The notes: a model not told the origin generated them from the sequence alone. DNA of 64,000 nucleotides from Rhodobacter sp. SGA-6-6 (GCF_011043545.1 NZ_JAAKGP010000002.1:548759-612758); one strand, 5' to 3'. Numbered from the stretch's first letter, positions 44,449 to 52,648 are shown. Numbers and translations are program-made.

Positions 44449-44488
44449 TTGACAGATGGTCTCGGGAAGGTTTTCCTTCCAGAAAACA
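44449..44488 (+). promoter_or_regulatory. Promoter -35 with overlapping operator for the small-protein/permease operon
   Basis: TTGACA at 44449-44454 is followed 16 bases later by TTTTCCTTCCAGAAAACA (44471-44488), a perfect TTTTC-n7-GAAAA type inverted repeat that matches 14 of 18 positions of the amine-cluster motif. It would cover the -10 region, so binding could block transcription of the plus-strand operon. Confidence 0.5.
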
Positions 44489-44558
44489 AATTTGCCGGTG
44501 AGAGAAAAGGCGTCAAGGGCCGCGCCCGCACCGGAGCCATGGCCCCAGGGAGGAGACT

Positions 44559-44846
44559 GTGGCAGATCTTGCTCAGAGAATTGCGTCCATGCACCGGCGC
44601 GATGTGCTGGTGGCATGGGCCTTCGTGATCGGTTTGTGGTTTGCGATAATCTTCGTGGCGCTGGCCACGTGGAACCTGGCGCCCGACGGCACGGCCCGGA
44701 CCATCCTGCTGATCGCCGGCGCCATCGTGCTTCTGTTCAACACGGCGGCGATCCTCGCCATGCTGCGGCATTACCGCGAAGACCGCGACTTCATGTATGG
44801 GCTGGACATCAAGTTCCTTGATGAAGCCCGCGGCCGGAGGGGGTGA
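44559..44846 (+). CDS. Small two-helix membrane protein, first gene of the permease operon
   Basis: A 95-residue protein with two hydrophobic segments (about residues 17-39 and 46-67) and a charged C-terminal tail LRHYREDRDFMYGLDIKFLDEARGRRG. GTG 44559 follows AGGGAGGAG. I do not recognise a family. It is followed by two further tiny membrane proteins and an APC permease, all on the same strand with gaps of 2-10 bases, so it is probably a partner or regulator of that transporter. Confidence 0.75.
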   Translation: MADLAQRIASMHRRDVLVAWAFVIGLWFAIIFVALATWNLAPDGTARTILLIAGAIVLLFNTAAILAMLRHYREDRDFMYGLDIKFLDEARGRRG

Positions 44847-44848
44847 CC

Positions 44849-45226
44849 ATGGCGCATTACGAAGCCCCCAAGCAGAGCAAGGCCAGCCAGCTGATCGACG
44901 TGCTGGTGCTGGTCGCGCTGACCGTCGGCGCCCTGTTCGTGCCGCTGATCCTGAACATGGCCGGCGCGGCCAAGACCGTCGCCTCGCCCGAGGAAAATCC
45001 GACCTGGGAAAGCCTCGGCCAGAACGCCGTGCAGGCCGCGCAATACGAAAAGCTCGGCTTCACCCCGGAAACGGCGCACGACCTGATCCTTGCCCGCTTC
45101 GACTACAGCTTCACCTTCGGCGCGTTGCTCGTGATGATCGCGGTCATCGTCCTTTACTACTGGCTGATGCTGCGGTTCTCGGAGGTCGAGTATCGTGAAG
45201 TCATCGCCGAGAAATTCGGCAAGTAA
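44849..45226 (+). CDS. Small two-helix membrane protein, second gene of the permease operon
   Basis: A 125-residue protein: a hydrophobic segment at about residues 17-36 (LIDVLVLVALTVGALFVPLIL), a 55-residue polar, Asn/Gln/Glu-rich domain (EENPTWESLGQNAVQAAQYEKLGFTPETAHDLILARFD), and a second segment at about 91-110 (FGALLVMIAVIVLYYWLML). It could hold the middle domain outside the membrane. ATG 44849 is preceded by GGAGGGGG and starts two bases after the previous stop. No known family recognised. Confidence 0.75.
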   Translation: MAHYEAPKQSKASQLIDVLVLVALTVGALFVPLILNMAGAAKTVASPEENPTWESLGQNAVQAAQYEKLGFTPETAHDLILARFDYSFTFGALLVMIAVIVLYYWLMLRFSEVEYREVIAEKFGK

Positions 45227-45235
45227 GGCGAACAC

Positions 45236-45403
45236 ATGGAAACCTGGAACCTTCTGGAATACGCGGCCTGGGGCGTCTCGGCGCTCCTCGCACTCTACAT
45301 GCTCGTCGACTGGCTGCGGGTGGACAGCACCTACAGCGAGGATGTCCTCACCTCGTCGCGCGAAGGCGAGCTCGAGGCCATCACCGAAGAGCACCACGTG
45401 TAG
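45236..45403 (+). CDS. Very small single-span membrane protein, third gene of the permease operon
   Basis: A 55-residue protein, METWNLLEYAAWGVSALLAL followed by YMLVDWLRVDSTYSEDVLT and an acidic end EAITEEHHV. It has one hydrophobic segment (about residues 8-26) and a negatively charged tail. It begins 9 bases after the second small gene and ends 9 bases before the permease. The tight spacing and the preserved frame argue that it is real despite its size. No family recognised. Confidence 0.7.
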   Translation: METWNLLEYAAWGVSALLALYMLVDWLRVDSTYSEDVLTSSREGELEAITEEHHV

Positions 45404-45412
45404 GAGCGCAAC

Positions 45413-46849
45413 ATGGCTGATATCGACATCACCTCGAAAGACATCGACGGCATGGGGCCGCACGGCACCAAGGTCGGCCTCCTGCGCGTCCTCGGCCCGG
45501 CGCATATCTGGGCGCTCGGCGTCGGCATCGTCCTCGTGGGCGAATACATGGGCTGGAACTTTGCCGTCGGCAAGGGCGGGGCCTATGCGGCGCTGATCGC
45601 CTGCTGGGTCGCCGGCATCCTTTACACCTGCGTCGCCATGATCGACTCGGAGGTCACCTCCACCGTCGCCGCGGCGGGCGGGCAATACACCCAGGCCAAG
45701 CACATCGTCGGCCCGCTGATGGCCTTCAACGTCGGCCTCTACCTCGTCTTCGCCTATACGATGCTTGAGGCCGCGAATGCGATCACCGCGGGCTACCTGA
45801 TCTCGGTCGTGGCCTCGATGACCGGCTATTCCGGCGAGCTGGACCAGCGCCCGTTCATCATCCTGGTCATCATGTTCCTGGCCTGGCTGAACTATCGCGG
45901 CGTGCTGGCGACGCTGACCTTCAACCTGGTCATCACCGCCATCGCCTTCTGCGCCATCATCGTGCTGTTCCTGTCCACCTCCGGCATCCTCGGCGGCGGC
46001 ATCATGCAGCACGCCGCCCTGTTCGAGGGGCACGAACTGCCCTACGGCTGGATCGGCGTCCTGGCGGCGATGCATTTCGGCCTGTGGTATTACCTCGGCA
46101 TCGAGGGCACCACCCAGGCCGCCGAGGAGGTCCGCTCCCCCGCCCGCGCCCTGCCCTTCGGCACGCTGGCCGGGGTGATGACGCTGGCCATCGCCGCAAC
46201 GCTGACCTGGTATCTCTGCTCGGGCGTGCTGCCCTGGGAATACCTGGGCGACGGGGTGAACGGCTCGGTCGCGCCGCTGTTCGACACCGCAAGGCTGTCG
46301 GGCTCGACCGGCCTGCTGTGGTTCCTGGGCTTCGGGACGCTGTTCGCGACGCTGGCCTCGGCCAACGGCTGCATCAACGACGCCTCGCGGGCCTGGTTCG
46401 CCATGGGCCGGGACAAGTATCTGCCCGGCTGGTTCGGCGCGGTCCATCCCCGCTTCCGCACGCCCTACCGCTCGATCATCTTCCTGGTGCCGATCGCGCT
46501 GATCTTCGCGCTCGGCGCGCCCTTGGACCAGGTGATCACCTTCTCGATCCTGTCGGGCCTTCTGGAATACACCTTCATGCCGCTGAACATCATCATGTTC
46601 CGCAAGAAGTGGCCGATGGGCACCATCAAGCGCGGCTACGAGCATCCGTTCCACCCGGTGCCCGCCATCGTGCTGCTGGCCATCTGCGCCACCGTCTTCT
46701 TCGCGGTGTTCTTGGGCTACGGCACCCAGCTGGTGGCGATGATCGGCTTCTACATCGTGGTGTCGCTGTGGTTCCACTTCTGGCGCTACCGCTTCGTGAA
46801 CCGCGGCACGCAGTTCACCATGCCCTGGCCCAAGCCCGCGGGCTATTGA
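45413..46849 (+). CDS. APC-superfamily permease (ethanolamine-permease-like)
   Basis: A 478-residue transporter with about 12 membrane segments (VLGPAHIWALGVGIVLVGEYMGWNFAVGKGG...; GLWYYLGIEGTTQAAEEVRSPARALPFGT; FATLASANGCINDASRAWFAMGRDKYLPGWFGAVHPRFRTPYRSI). The YYLGIEGTTQAAEE segment resembles the ethanolamine permease branch of the APC superfamily. Substrate is likely a small amine such as methylamine or dimethylamine given the position next to mgs/mgd, but this is inference. Co-encoded with three small membrane proteins. Confidence 0.85.
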   Translation: MADIDITSKDIDGMGPHGTKVGLLRVLGPAHIWALGVGIVLVGEYMGWNFAVGKGGAYAALIACWVAGILYTCVAMIDSEVTSTVAAAGGQYTQAKHIVGPLMAFNVGLYLVFAYTMLEAANAITAGYLISVVASMTGYSGELDQRPFIILVIMFLAWLNYRGVLATLTFNLVITAIAFCAIIVLFLSTSGILGGGIMQHAALFEGHELPYGWIGVLAAMHFGLWYYLGIEGTTQAAEEVRSPARALPFGTLAGVMTLAIAATLTWYLCSGVLPWEYLGDGVNGSVAPLFDTARLSGSTGLLWFLGFGTLFATLASANGCINDASRAWFAMGRDKYLPGWFGAVHPRFRTPYRSIIFLVPIALIFALGAPLDQVITFSILSGLLEYTFMPLNIIMFRKKWPMGTIKRGYEHPFHPVPAIVLLAICATVFFAVFLGYGTQLVAMIGFYIVVSLWFHFWRYRFVNRGTQFTMPWPKPAGY

Positions 46850-46914
46850 TCCCGCGCCGAAGCCTCTGACGGCCCGCCCGCCCGGCGGGCCGTTTCCGTG
46901 ACAGAAAGGCCCCG

Positions 46915-47595
46915 ATGCCCCCGACCTATCCCCTGATCGCCATCCCCGCGGCCGCGCTGCTGCTGTGGCTGACCTGGCGGCTCGTCCGCGCGCAGCACGG
47001 CCGCCGCCTGTCGCGCGCCGGCTATTTCGACGCGCTGCACCCGCTGTTCGACGGGGTGAGGACGCGGATCCAGCCCTCGGGCTTTCCCCGGATGACCGGG
47101 CGGCGCGGCCCGCACGGCTTCGACCTGCAGGCGGTGACCGACACGCTGACCTTCCGCAAGCTGCCGGCGCTCTGGGTCATGGTCTCGCTGCCCGAGCCGC
47201 TGCCGCTGGCGGCCACGCTGGACATCATGGCCCGCCCCTCGGGACAGGAGCCGTTCACCCATTTCTCCACCCTGCCGCAGATGCTGCCCGCCCCCGCCGG
47301 CACGCCCGAGGGCATCGCGCTGCGCACGGACAACGCCGCGGCGCTGCCGCCCGAAGGGCTGGTCGCACGCCATGCTGCGATCTTCGCCGATCCGAAGGTG
47401 AAGGAACTGCTGATCTCGCCCAAGGGCCTGCGGCTGGTGATCCTGGCGGAAGAGGCCGACCGCGGCCGCTACCTGATCTTCCGCGATGCCGAGATGGGCG
47501 CGATGCCGGTCTCGCCCGCCCGCATCGCGCCGTTGCTGGAAAGCCTGCTGGCGCTGCGCGACGACCTTCTGGACTGGACGAAAGGCAACGGATGA
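46915..47595 (+). CDS. Membrane-anchored protein of unknown function
   Basis: A 226-residue protein with one N-terminal hydrophobic segment (PLIAIPAAALLLWLTWRLV) followed by a soluble domain of mixed alpha/beta character (GFPRMTGRRGPHGFDLQAVTDTLTFRKLPALWVMVSLPEPLPLAATLDIM...). No family recognised. Its last codons overlap the next gene (ATGA), so the two form an operon. The gap from the permease is 65 bases. Any link to amine metabolism is unproven. Confidence 0.75.
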   Translation: MPPTYPLIAIPAAALLLWLTWRLVRAQHGRRLSRAGYFDALHPLFDGVRTRIQPSGFPRMTGRRGPHGFDLQAVTDTLTFRKLPALWVMVSLPEPLPLAATLDIMARPSGQEPFTHFSTLPQMLPAPAGTPEGIALRTDNAAALPPEGLVARHAAIFADPKVKELLISPKGLRLVILAEEADRGRYLIFRDAEMGAMPVSPARIAPLLESLLALRDDLLDWTKGNG

Positions 47596-47870
47596 GAAAG
47601 CCCCCGAACCCCCGCCTGGTGCTGGCCGTGGCGATCCTGCTGCCCGGCATGGGCCAGGTGCTGAACCGCCAGCCGATCCGCGGGCTGATCTTCGTCTTCT
47701 TCGTGCTGCTCCTGGGCGCCTTCACCCTGAAGACCGCCGCGCCCGAGGTCTCCTTCGTCGGCAAGGTCTCCGGCGGGCTGTTCGTCTGGGCGATGGCGGT
47801 GTTCGACGCCTACAAGACGGCGCGAATCCGCCATGCGCTGTGGCAGCACAAGGAAAACGCTCCTCGGTAG
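47592..47870 (+). CDS. Small membrane protein of unknown function
   Basis: A 92-residue protein starting on the ATG overlapping the previous stop. LVLAVAILLPGMGQVLNRQPIRGLIFVFFVLLLGAFTL contains the LPGxGQ...N...G..F motif seen in small multi-pass proteins of the TM2/DUF5683-like type, followed by another hydrophobic stretch (GGLFVWAMAVFDAYKTARI). About three membrane segments. Its reading frame is also covered by a longer shadow frame, but coupling to the upstream gene supports this start. Confidence 0.7.
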   Translation: MRKPPNPRLVLAVAILLPGMGQVLNRQPIRGLIFVFFVLLLGAFTLKTAAPEVSFVGKVSGGLFVWAMAVFDAYKTARIRHALWQHKENAPR

Positions 47871-47926
47871 ACTTCGTCCCTCGTCGCAGAACTACCGCGA
47901 GGAGAAGCCGAAGGCGAACGACGAGC

Positions 47927-48586
47927 CTACCCCTGCGGGTAGGAGATCACCGACAGATAGCGTGCCGGCAGCTTCACCAGCACCTCCGGCCCGTGCGGCG
48001 CGTCGGCGTCGAAGAACAGGCTGTCGCCCGGCTTCAGCGGATAGACCTGCTCGCCGTGGCGATAATCCACCTCGCCCTCCAGCATATACAGCAGTTCCAG
48101 CCCCTCGTGCTGGAAGGCCGGGAAGGTGTCGCTCTCGGTGGTCAGGGTGATGATATAGGGCTCCACCACCACGCCCGAGGAATTCGAGCCGATATGGCCC
48201 AAAAGGTTGTATTGGTGCCCCGCCCGGGTGCCGCGGCGTTCGATCTCGATATGCTCGCCCGCCCGCACATGCTGCGCCTCGCGCTTTTCCTCGTAGCTCT
48301 TGAAGAAGGCTGTCACCGGCACCGAGAAGGCATGGCTCAGCACCTGCAGCGTGGTCAGCGAGGGCGAGGTGTTGCCGTTCTCGATCTTCGACAGCATCCC
48401 GATCGACAGCCCGGTCACCGCGGCCAGATCGGCCACCGTCATTCCCTGCTGGCGGCGGAAGTTGCGCACCTCGCGGCCGATCGCCGCCTCCAGGTTGCGC
48501 TCGGCCACTTCGCGGACGCGATGTGGGTCCTGATCGAAGGCCGGCTTGTTGCGCGGCAGGGCGGGGGTTTCGACGATGTCTTCCAT
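47927..48586 (-). CDS. XRE-family regulator with C-terminal cupin domain
   Basis: A 219-residue regulator. Residues 35-90 form a helix-turn-helix of the XRE type (AIGREVRNFRRQQGMTVADLAAVTGLSIGMLSKIENGNTSPSLTTLQVLSHAFSVPVTAFF), and the C-terminal 110 residues form a cupin sensor (EGLELLYMLEGEVDYRHGEQVYPLKPGDSLFFDADAPHGPEVL). Such proteins often repress catabolic genes until a ligand binds the cupin. Start 48586 lies 42 bases from a copy of the recurrent TTTnnC-N4-GGGAAA motif, suggesting autoregulation, so it is the leading candidate to bind the cluster motif. Its gene lies between the transport and mgd genes. Confidence 0.9.
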   Translation of the reverse strand: MEDIVETPALPRNKPAFDQDPHRVREVAERNLEAAIGREVRNFRRQQGMTVADLAAVTGLSIGMLSKIENGNTSPSLTTLQVLSHAFSVPVTAFFKSYEEKREAQHVRAGEHIEIERRGTRAGHQYNLLGHIGSNSSGVVVEPYIITLTTESDTFPAFQHEGLELLYMLEGEVDYRHGEQVYPLKPGDSLFFDADAPHGPEVLVKLPARYLSVISYPQG

Positions 48587-48627
48587 AGCGGGCCTCACCA
48601 AGGGAACCAATCAAATCTTACGGTGAA

Positions 48628-48645
48628 TTTCACTACAGGGAAACA
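48628..48645. promoter_or_regulatory. Operator motif upstream of the XRE-cupin gene
   Basis: TTTCACTACAGGGAAACA matches 13 of 18 positions of the mgsA-upstream motif, with TTTCAC and GGGAAA half-sites. It lies 42 bases before the regulator's ATG. Confidence 0.5.
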
Positions 48646-48817
48646 TGCTTCGCAACAAGCCCGCCATTTCCGCGACAGTTTCACGCGGCACCCTGCCGCC
48701 CCCGCTACGGGGCCGCGGGCGGCTGGGGATAGCGGGGGGATTCGCCAGCCGCGCCGGGCCTTGCGGGGTCGAAGCCGGACGCTCGGCCCGGGCTGCCATG
48801 TCCACGCGAACTGTCGG

Positions 48818-48833
48818 CCCCGCGAAAGCGGGG
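48818..48833 (-). terminator. Hairpin after the mgd operon
   Basis: CCCCGC (48818-48823) and GCGGGG (48828-48833) around a GAAA loop, 30 bases past the mgdD stop. The T-run is missing on either side. The rest of the 48646-48862 gap is GC-rich and palindromic (around 48697-48730), with no gene seen. Confidence 0.45.
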
Positions 48834-48862
48834 ACGCCGGCTGCGCCACGGCGGGCGACGGG

Positions 48863-49426
48863 TCAGATCACCGCCGCCGCCGTCACCTCCAGGCAATGCA
48901 GCAGGCTTTTCGCCGAGGAGCGGGCGCCGTAAAGCGTCACCGCCCCGGCGGTATGGCGGATCAGGTAGCAGCCGATATGCTCGATCACCGTCCGGGTGGC
49001 GAAACCGTCCGGCGCAGTGGCGAAATCGACGTTGCACAGCCGCTCCATCAGTGGCCCCAGGTCGGGGGCGGACAGGTCGAAACGCACCCAGGCATCGGTC
49101 TGTTCGGTGATCGAGGCGGCATCGCCGAACAGCGGTTTCACCGCCGCCACGATGTCCTCATGCGTGGCGAAGGGCGCCTCGACAAACCACATCTCCGGCG
49201 CGACCCAGAAGGCCGAATACGGATTGCCCGCTGCAAAGCGCGCGGCCTCGGGCAGCGGAATCCCCGCCGCCTGCGCGGCCCGGGTCACATCCGCCGCCCG
49301 CCCCTTGCGGATGGCGACGGAGGCCAGCGCCACGTCGAAGCGTTCCTCGATCCGGTAGGGCCCGACCTGATGGGTCTGCGGGGCGGCCTGCCCCAGGGCG
49401 GTCAGCGCATGCAAGGTGTCAGCCAC
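48863..49426 (-). CDS. mgdD: N-methylglutamate dehydrogenase, gamma-type subunit (SoxG-like)
   Basis: A 187-residue protein with the SoxG pattern (ALASVAIRKGRAADVTRAAQAAGIPLPEAARFAAGNPYSAFWVAPEMWFVEAPF; ITEQTDAWVRFDLSAPDLGPLMERLCNVDF; IEHIGCYLIRH). In heterotetrameric sarcosine oxidases this subunit helps close the methyl-transfer cavity. GTG 49426 is chosen since AGGGGAGAG precedes it and it overlaps the mgdC stop by eight bases; the TTG-started longer frame is less likely. Last gene of the mgd operon. Confidence 0.88.
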   Translation of the reverse strand: MADTLHALTALGQAAPQTHQVGPYRIEERFDVALASVAIRKGRAADVTRAAQAAGIPLPEAARFAAGNPYSAFWVAPEMWFVEAPFATHEDIVAAVKPLFGDAASITEQTDAWVRFDLSAPDLGPLMERLCNVDFATAPDGFATRTVIEHIGCYLIRHTAGAVTLYGARSSAKSLLHCLEVTAAAVI

Positions 49427-52367
49427 GGAGTCTCTCCCCTTCCGAGTCAAAGAAATGCGGGGAAACGATCTCGACCTCGGTCTCGGTCTTCGCCAGCAGG
49501 TTCACCGCCCGCATCCGCTTCCCGATCTTCTGGTCGCCCGCCTTCAGATATCCAAGCGCGATGTCGCAGCCGAGATGCGGCGAGTAGACCTTCGAGGTCA
49601 GCCAGCCGCCGTCGTTCTCGATCACCGGCGCGGCGCCATGTTCCAGGAAATGGCTGCCCGCGGTCAGCTGGCCCTTCGGATCGACCGGCTTCACGCCGAC
49701 CAGCCGATAGCCGTTCGGGTCCACCATCCCCTCGCGCTGCGACAGCACCATCCCGATGGAGTCCTTCTTCTTCGACACCATCTTGCCGAGGCCCATGTTC
49801 AGCGCGGTGGACTGGCCGTTCAGTTCGTTCCCCGCCACATGGCCCTTCTCGACCCGCATGACGCCAAGCGCCTCGGTGCCGTAGACGATGGCGTCGAACT
49901 CCTGCCCCGCCTCCATCAGCCGACGCACCAGCGCATCGCCATAGCGGGTGGGGACCGCAATCTCATAGGCCAGCTCGCCGCTGAACGAGATGCGGAACAG
50001 ACGCGCCCGCACTCCGCCGACGGTGATGTTCCCCGCCCCCATGTAGGGGAAGGCCGCGTCCGAGATGTCCTGGTCCACCACCTTCTGCAGCAGCTTGCGC
50101 GCGTTCGGCCCGGCGACCGAGAACTGCGCCCAGGCCTCGGTGGTCGAGATCAGCTGCACGTCCATCTCGGGCCACAGCACCTGCCGGGCATATTCCAGAT
50201 TGCGGAACACCAGCACCGCATTGGCGGTGGTCGTGGTCATCACGTATTCGTTCTCGCCCATCCGGGCGGTGGTGCCGTCGTCGTAGACGATCCCGTCCTC
50301 GCGCAGCATCAGCCCGTAGCGGCATTTGCCGACGGCCAGGCTGGCGAAGTTGTTGGCATAGACCTTGTCGAGGAAGGCCGCCGCATCGGTGCCCTGGATG
50401 TCGATCTTGCCCAGCGTGGTCACGTCGCAGATGCCCACCGACTTGCGGGTGGCCAGCACCTCGCGGTCGACCGACTGGCGCCAATGGGTTTCCCCGGGGC
50501 GCGGCAGCCATTGCGCCCGCAGCCACATGCCGACCTCGACGAAGACCGCGCCCTGCTCCTCGGCCCATTTGTGCGAAGGCGTCAGCCGGAAGGGCTTGAA
50601 CTCCTTGCCGCGCGACCGGCCCGCCAGGGTGCCCATCGCCACCGGCGTATAGGGCGGGCGGTAGATCGTCGTCCCGGTCTCCGGGATGGTCTTGCCGGTC
50701 AGGCCCGCCATCACCGCCAGCCCCAGCACATTGCCGGTCTTGCCCTGATCGGTGGCCATGCCCAGCGTGGTGTAGCGCTTCAGATGCTCCACCGACGAGA
50801 AGTTCTCCTTCTGCGCCAGCTTCACGTCCTTCAGCGTCACGTCGTTCTGCGGGTCGATCCAGGCCCGGCCCTTGCCGCCCGAGACATACCATTTCGGCAC
50901 GATGGACACCGGCGCATCCTCGGCCCGCGGCAGGTCGCCGGCCTTGGCCGCGATCCCCAGATCGGCCAGCGCCGCAACCGCCTGCGCCTGGCCTCCGGCC
51001 AGCGCGCCATGGGTGGACAGCACGCCCGCCGCCGCCCCGGCCGCGGTCAGGCCCGGAGGCCCGTCCTCGCCGGGGACGAAGCCCTGGATGCCCTCGTCCC
51101 ACACGGGACGCGAGCGGTGGTGGGAGGAGATGTTGACGTTGGGGTTCCAGCCGCCCGAAACACCCAGCGCGGTGGCGGCCACCGTCTCGGTCCGCCCGTC
51201 GGCCTGCCGGATGGTGACCGATTTCAGCCCCAGCCGGCCAGCGGTATCCACGACCTCGGCCCCCTTCAGGTGGCGGACACCGGGCAGCAGATCGCCGTCC
51301 TTGCGGGCGTCGATCACCGCCACCACGTCCACGCCCCGGGCCTTCAGGTCCATCGCGCTGCGCAGCCCGTCGTCGTTGTTGGTGAAGACCGCGACGCGAT
51401 CCCCCACCGCCACGCCCCAGCGGTTGGCATAGGCGCGAAGCGCGCCTGCCAGCATCACCCCGGGCCGGTCGTTGTTCTCGAAGGCGATGGGGCGTTCCGT
51501 CGCCCCGCCCGCCAGGATCGCCCGGCGGGAATAGATCCGCCACAGGGTCTGCCGCGGCTTGCCCTTGGCGGGCACGGCGAGGTGGTCGCTCACCCGCTCC
51601 ACCGCGCCGTAGATGCCGTGGTCGAAGGCGCCGATCACCGTCGTCCGCGTCATCAGCCGCACGTTCGGCATCGCCGACAGCTCGGCCACCGCGCCCAGGG
51701 CCCAGTCCGCCCCAGGCTGGCCGCCGACCTCCAGCGTCTCGGCGTTCAGCCGGCCGCCCATGCGGAAATCCTCATCGGCGAGGATCACCCGGGCGCCCGC
51801 CCGGCCCGCGGTCAGCGCCGCCGACAGGCCGGCCGGCCCGGCGCCGATCACCAGAAGATCGCAATGCAGGAAGCCCTTGTCGTAGTCGTCCGGGTCCTCC
51901 TGACGGGTCAGCGCGCCAAGCCCCGCTGCGCGGCGGATGATCGGCTCGTAGACCTTTTCCCAGAAGGACGCCGGCCACATGAAGGTCTTGTAGTAGAAAC
52001 CGGCGGTGAAGAAGGTGTTCAGCCGGTCGTTGATCGCCATCGCGTCGAACTTCAGACTGGGCCAGGCGTTCTGGCTGGTCGCCTCCAGCCCGTCGAACAA
52101 CTCGGCCACCGTGGCCCGCGTGTTCGGCTCCTGCCGCGCGCCCGACCGCAGCTGCACCAGCGCGTTCGGCTCTTCCGACCCGGCCGACAGCGGTCCGCGC
52201 GGGCGGTGATACTTGAAGCTGCGGCCCATCAGCCGCACGCCGTTCGCCAGCAGGGCCGAGGCCAGGGTGTCGCCCGGATGCCCCTGATAGGACACGCCGT
52301 CGAAGGTGAAGCGCCAGGTCTTGCTGCGGTCGATCTGGCCGCCGGAAATGCGGTTCTCTTGGCTCAT
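49419..52367 (-). CDS. mgdC: N-methylglutamate dehydrogenase, alpha-type subunit (SoxA-like)
   Basis: A 982-residue protein with the sarcosine oxidase alpha layout. An N-terminal ubiquitin-like/ferredoxin-type domain (WRFTFDGVSYQGHPGDTLASALLANGVRLMGRSFKYHRPRGP) precedes an NAD-binding Rossmann domain near residue 170 (LLVIGAGPAGLSAALTAGRAGARVILADED), and the C-terminal 380 residues are GcvT-like (SVGICDVTTLGKIDIQGTDAAAFLDKVYANNF; GVMRVEKGHVAGNELNGQSTALNMGLG) and bind THF. It passes the methyl carbon to methylene-THF. Named mgdC because of the gmaS/mgs context and the atypical delta subunit; true sarcosine oxidase is the alternative. Confidence 0.87.
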   Translation of the reverse strand: MSQENRISGGQIDRSKTWRFTFDGVSYQGHPGDTLASALLANGVRLMGRSFKYHRPRGPLSAGSEEPNALVQLRSGARQEPNTRATVAELFDGLEATSQNAWPSLKFDAMAINDRLNTFFTAGFYYKTFMWPASFWEKVYEPIIRRAAGLGALTRQEDPDDYDKGFLHCDLLVIGAGPAGLSAALTAGRAGARVILADEDFRMGGRLNAETLEVGGQPGADWALGAVAELSAMPNVRLMTRTTVIGAFDHGIYGAVERVSDHLAVPAKGKPRQTLWRIYSRRAILAGGATERPIAFENNDRPGVMLAGALRAYANRWGVAVGDRVAVFTNNDDGLRSAMDLKARGVDVVAVIDARKDGDLLPGVRHLKGAEVVDTAGRLGLKSVTIRQADGRTETVAATALGVSGGWNPNVNISSHHRSRPVWDEGIQGFVPGEDGPPGLTAAGAAAGVLSTHGALAGGQAQAVAALADLGIAAKAGDLPRAEDAPVSIVPKWYVSGGKGRAWIDPQNDVTLKDVKLAQKENFSSVEHLKRYTTLGMATDQGKTGNVLGLAVMAGLTGKTIPETGTTIYRPPYTPVAMGTLAGRSRGKEFKPFRLTPSHKWAEEQGAVFVEVGMWLRAQWLPRPGETHWRQSVDREVLATRKSVGICDVTTLGKIDIQGTDAAAFLDKVYANNFASLAVGKCRYGLMLREDGIVYDDGTTARMGENEYVMTTTTANAVLVFRNLEYARQVLWPEMDVQLISTTEAWAQFSVAGPNARKLLQKVVDQDISDAAFPYMGAGNITVGGVRARLFRISFSGELAYEIAVPTRYGDALVRRLMEAGQEFDAIVYGTEALGVMRVEKGHVAGNELNGQSTALNMGLGKMVSKKKDSIGMVLSQREGMVDPNGYRLVGVKPVDPKGQLTAGSHFLEHGAAPVIENDGGWLTSKVYSPHLGCDIALGYLKAGDQKIGKRMRAVNLLAKTETEVEIVSPHFFDSEGERLRG

Positions 52368-52648
52368 TTCGTCCGCCCCATGGCTTTGGCCACGTCGCGG
52401 GCCAGCTCCACCGATCTGATCTCATGCGTCACGGTGTTCCGCGTCACCACCAGCCAGGAGCGGTCGCCCTGCTCGTGATACCACAGCTCCCGATGCTCCC
52501 CGGCCGGGTTGTCCCGGTTGTAGAGCCAGTTGTGGAACGCCTCGACGCCCGTCGTCATGCCGTCGGGCCGGTTCATCAGCTCGGCCGAGCCGAGATAGAC
52601 GAATTCCTGCGAATCCCGCGGCCCGAGGATCGGATGGTTGATGATCAT
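52364..52648 (-). CDS. mgdB: N-methylglutamate dehydrogenase, delta-type subunit (SoxD-like, zinc ligands missing)
   Basis: A 94-residue SoxD-like protein: MIINHPILGPRDSQEFVYLGSAELMNRPDGMTT...AGEHRELWYHEQGDRSWLVVTRNTVTHEI. Classical sarcosine oxidase delta subunits bind zinc through CPxCG at the start and a His/Cys pair in WxHxxGC. Here those Cys positions are His5-Pro-Ile-Leu8 and Asp62, with only His58 kept, so zinc binding as known should be lost. This variant points to the NMG dehydrogenase lineage. ATG 52648 is chosen because AAAGGACTT precedes it; it overlaps mgdC by four bases. Confidence 0.88.
   Translation of the reverse strand: MIINHPILGPRDSQEFVYLGSAELMNRPDGMTTGVEAFHNWLYNRDNPAGEHRELWYHEQGDRSWLVVTRNTVTHEIRSVELARDVAKAMGRTK

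Noticed and set aside
44771..46777. A 668-codon minus-strand frame opposite the permease operon
   Set aside because: Antisense to the APC permease and small membrane genes; His/Asp/Gln-rich shadow without any family likeness.
47486..49861. A 791-codon plus-strand frame spanning several minus-strand genes
   Set aside because: It crosses the XRE regulator, the intergenic hairpins and mgdD in the wrong frame and has low-complexity Arg/Pro/Ser segments.
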